Source: Cherax quadricarinatus (taxonomy: Eukaryota > Arthropoda > Malacostraca > Decapoda > Parastacidae). From it: DNA of 64,000 nt. Made by a program: the position numbers and the translations under genes. Positions 57,850-64,000 of the stretch are shown here, in pieces; the stretch's first letter is position 1; the number at the start of each line of letters is the position of its first letter. A model generated the notes under the pieces. The model ran no database searches. It saw only the letters and a list, made by a program, of their open reading frames with translations, and was not told where the DNA came from. The DNA is taken from positions 28,758,845-28,822,844 of the forward strand of contig NC_091323.1 of assembly GCF_038502225.1 (NCBI RefSeq), in the 5' to 3' direction.

Positions 57850-58560
57850 TTAATAGCTACTGACATCACAGTGAGAGGGTGGCAGCTTCTGACATCACAA
57901 AGGACAGCAGCTGACATAACTGTAAGAGGGTGGCAGCTGCTGAAATCACAGTGAGAGGGTGGCAGCTGCTGAAATCACAGTGAGAGGGTGGCAGCTGCTG
58001 AAATCACAGTGAGAGGGTGGCAGCTGCTGATTTCACAGAGGATTACAGCTGCTGACATCACAAAGGATGACAGCTGCTGACATCACAGTGAGAGGGTGGC
58101 AGCTGCTGACATCACAGTGAGAAGGTGGCAGCTGCTGATGTCACAATGAGAGGGTGACAGCTGCTGACGTGACAGTGACAGGGTGGCAGCTGCTGACATT
58201 ACAGTGGGAGGGTGACAGGTGTTGACATCACAATGAGAGCGTCGCAGCTGCTGACATCATGGTGAGAGGGTGGCAGCTGCTGGCATCACAGGGAGAGAGT
58301 GGCAACTGCTGGCATCAATGTGAGAGTGTGGCAGCTGCTGACGTCACAAGAGGGTGGCAGCTGCTGACATCAGTGAGTGGGTGGCAGCTGCTGACATCAC
58401 AGTGAGAGGGTGGCAGCTGCTGATGTCACAGTGAGAGGGTGGCAGCTGCTGACGTGACAGTGAGAGGGTGGCAGCGGCTGAGATCACGGAGTGGAGAGAG
58501 GTGCTGACGTGACAGTGAGAGAGAGGCACCTGCTGAAGTCACAAAGTGGGGGTGGGAGGT
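57850..58560. repeat. 29-bp minisatellite, about 23 units
   Basis: Units of GGTGGCAGCTGCTGACATCA plus CAGTGAGAG. Each has CAGCTG (E-box type) and TGCTGACATCA or TGCTGACGTCA. Variation is mainly ACATCA/ACGTCA/ACGTGA. Confidence 0.94.
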
Positions 58561-58579
58561 GCTGACGTCACTGAATGGG

Positions 58580-58832
58580 GTTTGACAGTGTGTATTTGTA
58601 TGTAGGGGGAGTTGTGTGTATGTAGGGGAGGTATGTGTGTTTGTATGTAGGCGGAATTGTGTGTATGTCGGGGGAGTTTTGTGTGTGTATATGTAGGGGG
58701 AGTTTTGTGTGTGTATATGTAGGGGGAGTTGTGTGTGTGTATGTAGGAGGGGTTTGTGTGTGTGTGTGTGTGTGTGTGTAGGGGGAGGTGTGTGTGTGTG
58801 TGCGTGTGTGTGTGTGTGTGCATGTTCGTTGG
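58580..58832. repeat. GT-rich repeat with GTAGGGGGAG units
   Basis: Units of about 30 bp with TGTGTATGTAGGGGGAGTTG, then pure (GT) runs of up to about 20 bp. Confidence 0.92.
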
Positions 58833-58854
58833 TTTTCCCACCATTCTGATACCT

Positions 58855-59545
58855 TCTCTGTTCCTCTGTCTCCCTCTTCCTTCCCTCCTTCTCCTCCTCC
58901 TTTTCTCTCCCTCTCTCCTCTCACTTCTGTCCCTCCCTCCTTCCTCTCGCTTCCGCCCGTCCCTCCCTCCCTCCTCTCACTTCAGTCCCTCCCTCCTCTC
59001 ACTTCCGTCCCTCCCTCCTCTCACTTCCGTCCGTCCCTCCTCTCACTTCTGTCCCTCCCTCCCTCCCTCCTCTCCCTTCCGTCCCTCCCTCTCACTTCTG
59101 TCCCTCCCTCCCTCCTCTCACTTCCGTCCCTCCCTCTTCTCACTTCTGTCCCTCCCTCCCTCCTCTCATTTCCTTCCGTCCCTCCCTCCCTCTTGTCACT
59201 TCTGTCTCTCCGTCCCACCTTCCTCTCACTTCCGTCCCTCCCTCCTCACACTTCCGTCCCTCCCTCCCTCCCTCCTCTCTCCCTCCTTCTCTCTCTTCCG
59301 TCCCTCCCTCCTCTTTCCTCCCTTTTTCTTCTCACCCCCTCTGTCTCCCCTCTCCTCCCTCTCCCCTCTTCCTTCTCTCTTCCCTTCTCTCCTTCCTCTC
59401 CACTCCTATTCCTTCCATGCTCCCTCTCTCTTTTCCCCCTCTCTCTCTCTATCTCTTCCCTCCCTCCTTGTTCCCTCCTTCCCTCTTCCCTCCCTCCCTC
59501 TACCCTCTCGTCTCCTACCCTCCCTCTACCCTCCCCCTCCCCCTC
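58855..59545. repeat. CCCTCCCTCCTCTCACTTCCG minisatellite
   Basis: C/T-only stretches of 15-40 bp units with TCTCACTTCCGTCCCTCCC. Near-complete pyrimidine strand bias over 690 bp. Pro/Ser/Leu frames are spurious. Confidence 0.93.
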
Positions 59546-59624
59546 TTCTATAAATCAGTTACCCACAATGTTGTTTTACTCTCAAAATTAATGGTTTATT
59601 TTCTCTTACAGGTAAGTTGATCTA

Positions 59625-62480
59625 CTGACCTGTGTGTACCTGTAAGTATATTGTGTGTACCTGTAAGCATGTTGTGTGTATCTGTAAGTATATTGCGTGT
59701 ACCTGTAAGTATATTGTGTGTACCTGTAAGTATATTGTGTGTACCTGTAAGTATATTGTGTGTACCTGTAAGTATATTGTGTGTACCTGTAAGTATATTG
59801 TATGTACCTGTAAGTATATTGTGTGTACCTGTAAGTATATTGTGTGTACCTGTAAGCATGTTGTGTGTACCTGTAAGTATGTTGTGTGTACCTGTAAGCA
59901 TGTTGTGTGTACCTGTAAGTATATTGTGTGTACCTGTAAGCATGTTGTGTGTACCTGTAAGTATATTGTGTGTACCTGTAAGCATGTTGTGTGTACCTGT
60001 AAGTATATTGTGTGCACCTGTAAGTATATTGTGTGTACCTGTAAGCATGTTGTGTGTACCTGTAAGTATGTTGTGTGTACCTGTAAGCATGTTGTGTGTA
60101 CCTGTAAGTATATTGTGTGTACCTGTAAGCATGTTGTGTGTACCTGTAAGTATATTGTGTGTACCTGTAAGCATGTTGTGTGTACCTGTAAGTATATTGT
60201 GTGTACCTGTAAGTATATTGTGTGTACCTGTAAGTATATTGTGTGTACCTGTAAGCATGTTGTGTGTACCTGTAAGTATATTGTGTGTACCCGTAAGTAT
60301 ATTGTGTGTACCTGTAAGTATATTGTGTGTACCTGTAAGTATATTGTGTGTACCTGTAAGTATATTGTGTGTACCTGTAAGTATATTGTGTGTACCTTTA
60401 AGCATGTTGTGTGTACCTGTAAGTATATTGTGTGTACCTGTAAGTATATTGTGTGTATCTGTAAGTATGTTGTGTGTACCTGTAAGTATATTGTGTGTAC
60501 CTTTAAGTATATTGTGTGTACCTGTAAGTATATTGTGTGTACCTGTAAGTATGTTGTGTGTACCTGTAAGTATATTGTGTGTACCTGTAAGTATATTGTG
60601 TGTACCTGTACGTATATTGTGTGTACCTGTAAGTATATTGTGTGTACCTGTAAGTATATTGTGTGTACCTGTACGTATATTGTGTGTACCTGTAAGTATA
60701 TTGTGTGTACCTGTACGAATATTGTGTGTACCTGTAAGTATATTGTGTGTACCTGTAAGTATATTGTGTGTACCTGTATGTTGTGTGTACCTGTAAGTAT
60801 ATTGTGTGTACCTCTAAGTATATTGTGTGTACCTGTAAGTATATTGTGTGTACCTGTAAGTATATAGTGTGTATTGTGTGTATCTGTAAGTATGTTGTGT
60901 GTACCTGTAAGTATATTGTGTGTACCTGTAAGTATATTGTGTGTACCTGTAAGTATATTGTGTGTACCTGTAAGTATATTGTGTGTACCTGTACGTATAT
61001 TGTGTGTACCTGTAAGTATATTGTGTGTACCTGTAAGTATGTTGTGTGTACCTGTAAGTATATTGTGTGTACCTGTAAGTATGTTGTGTGTACCTGTAAG
61101 TATATTGTGTGTACCTGTAAGTATATTGTGTGTACCTGTACGTATATTGTGTGTACCTGTAAGTATATTGTGTGTACCTGTACGTATATTGTGTGTTCCT
61201 GTAAGTATATTGTGTGTGCCTGTAAGTATATTGTGTGTACCTGTAAGTATATTGTGTGTACCTGTAAGTATATTGTGTGTACCTGTAAGTATATTGTGTG
61301 TACCTGTAAGTATGTTGTGTGTACCTGTAAGTATGTTGTGTGTACCTGTAAGTATGTTGTGTGTACCTGTAAGTATATTGTGTGTACCTGTAAGTATATT
61401 GTGTGTACCTATAAGTATGTTGTGTGTACCTGTAAGTATGTTGTGTGTACCTGTAAGTATATTGTGTGTACCTGTAAGTATATTGTGTGTACCTGTAAGT
61501 ATATTGTGTGTACCTGTAAGTATATTGTGTGTACCTTTAAGCATGTTGTGTGTACCTGTAAGTATATTGTGTGTACCTGTAAGTATATTGTGTGTACCTG
61601 TACGTATATTGTGTGTACCTGTAAGTATATTGTGTGTATCTGTAAGTATATTGTGTGTATCTGTAAGTATATAGTGTGTGTTGTGTGTACCTGTAAATAT
61701 ATTGTGCGTACCTGTAAGTATATATTGTGTACCTGTAAGTATATTGTGTGTACCTGTAAGTATATTGTGTGTGTACCTGTAAGTATATAGTGTGCACTTG
61801 TGTGTACATGTAAGTATATTGTGTACCTGTAAGTATATAGTGTGTACCTGTAAGTATATAGTGTGTACCTGTAAGTATATTGTGTGTACGCGTGTGTACC
61901 TGTAAGTATATTGTGTGTACCTGTAAGTATATAGTGTGTACTTGTGTGTACATGTAAGTATATTGTGTACCTGTAAGTATATAGTGTGTACCTGTAAGTA
62001 TATAGTGTGTACCTGTAAGTATATTGTGTGTACCTGTAAGTATATTGTGTGTACCTGTAAGTATATTGTGTGTACCTTTAAGCATGTTGTGTGTACCTGT
62101 AAGTACATTGTGTGTACCTGTAAGTATCTAGTGTGTACCTGTAAGTATGTTGTGTGTACTTGTGTGTAGCTGTAAGTATCTAGTGTGTACCTGTAAGTAT
62201 GTTGTGTGTACTTGTGTGTAGCTGTATGTTGTGTGTACTTGCGTGTACCTGTAAGTATGTTGTGTGTACTTGTGTGTGTCTGTAAATATGTTGTGTGTAC
62301 TTGTAAGTATGTTGTGTGGACTTGTGTGTACTTGTATGTTGTGTGTACTTGTGTGTGTCTGTAAATATGTTGTGTGTACTTGTAAGTATGTTGTGTGGAC
62401 TTGGGTGTGTCTGTAAATATGTTGTGTGTACTTGTCTGTTTTGTGTTTCTGTAGCTGTAAGTAAACTGTGTGCACTCATC
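59625..62480. repeat. 21-bp minisatellite, about 130 units
   Basis: Units TGTGTACCTGTAAGTATATTG with recurrent variants GTAAGCATGTTG, GTAAGTATGTTG and GTACGTATATTG. Between about 59850 and 60200 GCATGTTG and ATATTG units alternate, a 42-bp higher-order unit. From about 61670 the units become irregular (GTATATAGTGTGTAC, ACTTGTGTGTAC). Since 21 is a multiple of 3, frames stay open on both strands (828 codons minus, 411 plus). I do not regard them as genes. Confidence 0.97.
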
Positions 62481-62499
62481 CGTGTGTTCTCACCCACTT

Positions 62500-62725
62500 G
62501 TACTCACTCAGTGGGTACCATTGTATTAATGATACCCACTGGGGAGAAGTGAAGGTGGTACCCAGTGGTACCTATACTGTGGAGAAGTGATGGTGGTACC
62601 TAGTGGTATATATACTGTGGAGAAGTGAAGGTGGTACCCAGTGGTATATATACTGTGGAGAAGTGAAGGTGGTAACCAGTGGTACCTATACTGTGGAGAA
62701 GTGATGGTGGTACCCAGTGACCACT
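62500..62725. repeat. About 50-bp GTGGTACCCAGTGGTA repeat
   Basis: Four units with GGTGGTACCCAGTGGTA, TATACTGTGGAGAAGTGA. 62726-62954 after it is unassigned and contains GGAGGATGTTGGTGG words. Confidence 0.88.
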
Positions 62726-62954
62726 AACATGGTGGAGGCGACAGATAGAATGATGGAAGGAGGAAGGGAAGAGGATAGCAATACGAGTTTTGGAGCTTTG
62801 TGGGATGATGGAAATGACTGATGGATATGGTATAAAACTGTAGAATGAGGGAGGGTGGTGATGGAGGATGTTGGTGGAGATGATGTTAGAGGTGATGGAG
62901 GATGTTGATACATTATGACAGTTACGTCGTGAGAACAAAGTTGGTGGCTATGTT

Positions 62955-63722
62955 TATGTCACACACCATCACATAGGATGGGTTTACCTGTCATACTTCA
63001 TCATATAGGATGGGATTTACCTGTCACACACCATCACACAGGATGGGTTTACCTGTCATACTTCATCATATAGGATGGGATTTACCTGTCACACACCATC
63101 ACATAGGATGGGTTTACCTGTCATACTTCATCATATAGGATGGGATTTACCTGTCACACACCATCACACAGGATGGGTTTACCTGTCACACACCATCACA
63201 CAGGATGGGTTTACCTGTCATACTTCATCATATAGGATGGGATTTACCTGTCACACACCATCACACAGGATGGGTTTACCTGTCACACACCATCACACAG
63301 GATGGGTTTACCTGTCATACTTCATCATATAGGATGGGATTTACCTGTCACACACCATCACACAGGATGGGTTTACCTGTCATACTTCATCATATAGGAT
63401 GGGATTTACCTGTCTCACACCATCACACAGGATTGGCTTACCTGTCGCAGTCCATCACACAGGATGGGTTTACCTGTCTCACACCATCACACAGGATGGG
63501 TTTACCTGTCACACACCATCACACAGGATGGGTTTACCTGTCACACACCATCACACAGGATGGGATTTACCTGTCACACACCATCACACAGGATGGGATT
63601 TACCTGTCACACACCATCACACAGGATGGGTTTACCTGTCACACACCATCACACAGGATGGGTTTACCTGTCACACACCATCACACAGGATGGGATTTAC
63701 CTGTCACACACCATCACACGTT
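62955..63722. repeat. 32/33-bp minisatellite, about 23 units
   Basis: Units GGATGGGTTTACCTGTC plus ACACACCATCACACA or ATACTTCATCATATA. The two subtypes alternate in the first part (65-bp higher-order unit) and the ACACACC type dominates from about 63400. Confidence 0.95.
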
Positions 63723-63764
63723 CGTTCTAACACAGGGTGTTTGGCCAAAAGAGTTAACCAGCCA

Positions 63765-64000
63765 CTACTGTGCACAGGATGGTTATGGATGTTCCCAGCA
63801 CGCCAGTACTGTGCACAGGATGGTTATGGATGTTCCCAGCACGCCAGTACTGTGCACAGGATGGTTATGGGGGTTCACAGCACGCCAGTACTGTGCACAG
63901 GATGGTTATGGGAGTTCACAGCACGCCAGTACTGTGCACAGGATGGTTATGGGGTTCACAGCACGCCAGTACTGTGCACAGGATGGTTATGGATGTTCCC
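63765..64000. repeat. 41-bp minisatellite, truncated by the window end
   Basis: CGCCAGTACTGTGCACAGG starts at 63801, 63842, 63883, 63924 and 63964 (spacings 41, 41, 41, 40). Each unit contains GTGCAC and GGTTATGG. Confidence 0.95.

Noticed and set aside
58539..58924. Minus-strand Thr/His frames of 101-118 codons
   Set aside because: Products of CACA-type microsatellite translation.
59622..62108. 828-codon minus-strand frame and 340-411-codon plus frames
   Set aside because: The 21-bp unit is a multiple of 3 without stops on either strand. The peptide is a 7-residue repeat copied from DNA repeats.

Overview
The window looks like intergenic DNA of a large, repeat-rich arthropod genome, most likely a decapod crustacean (crayfish-like). 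The grounds are dense microsatellites and minisatellites, a degenerate TTAGG (arthropod telomere type) tract, RT-bearing LINEs, Ty3/gypsy and BEL/Pao LTR elements, and several interspersed segments I remember from decapod sequences. That last point is recollection, not a search. I see no host protein-coding gene with exons and no intact RNA gene. Every credible coding region belongs to a transposable element. Most other long open frames lie in tandem repeats and are artefacts of repeat arithmetic.

Layout: 1-2345 is a 28-bp satellite that runs into the end of a decayed foldback element (2333-2860). A second 28-bp minisatellite follows (2910-4395). Element 1 (4562-11071, minus strand) is a complete, apparently very young Ty3/gypsy retrotransposon: 754-bp LTRs that look identical, a 5-bp target duplication, and one 1519-codon gag-pol frame with the unusual order protease-integrase-RT-RNase H (Gmr1-like). 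11.1-16.6 kb is trinucleotide-type and minisatellite DNA holding a 426-bp near-perfect palindromic foldback element. 16.6-17.3 kb holds LINE 3' debris. Element 2 (17979-24125, plus strand) is a decayed, internally deleted gypsy element, apparently with the same atypical domain order. It sits beside an older gag remnant.

From 24.8 kb come an 18-bp minisatellite rich in direct-repeat nuclear-receptor half-sites, a frameshifted LINE (25.7-28.9 kb), TTAGG-like DNA (29.2-29.5 kb), more minisatellites and a LINE 3' fragment. Element 3 (34025-42166, plus) is a dead BEL/Pao element inserted in a GTG/ATA-type minisatellite that resumes on its far side. 43.8-56.3 kb is a patchwork of ten (TA)n tracts, three copies of a TA-associated MITE-like element, two shared LINE 3' tails and three 5'-truncated LINEs. 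One of these LINEs keeps about 490 open codons with a candidate restriction-like endonuclease domain. 56.9-64.0 kb is almost entirely minisatellites, including a 2.85-kb 21-bp array whose units mostly carry a splice-donor-like GTAAGTAT.

The elements share no pathway. What can be read is a history: old LINE and BEL/Pao insertions decayed, tandem arrays grew (one apparently from a transposon end), and the youngest event is the insertion of gypsy element 1.
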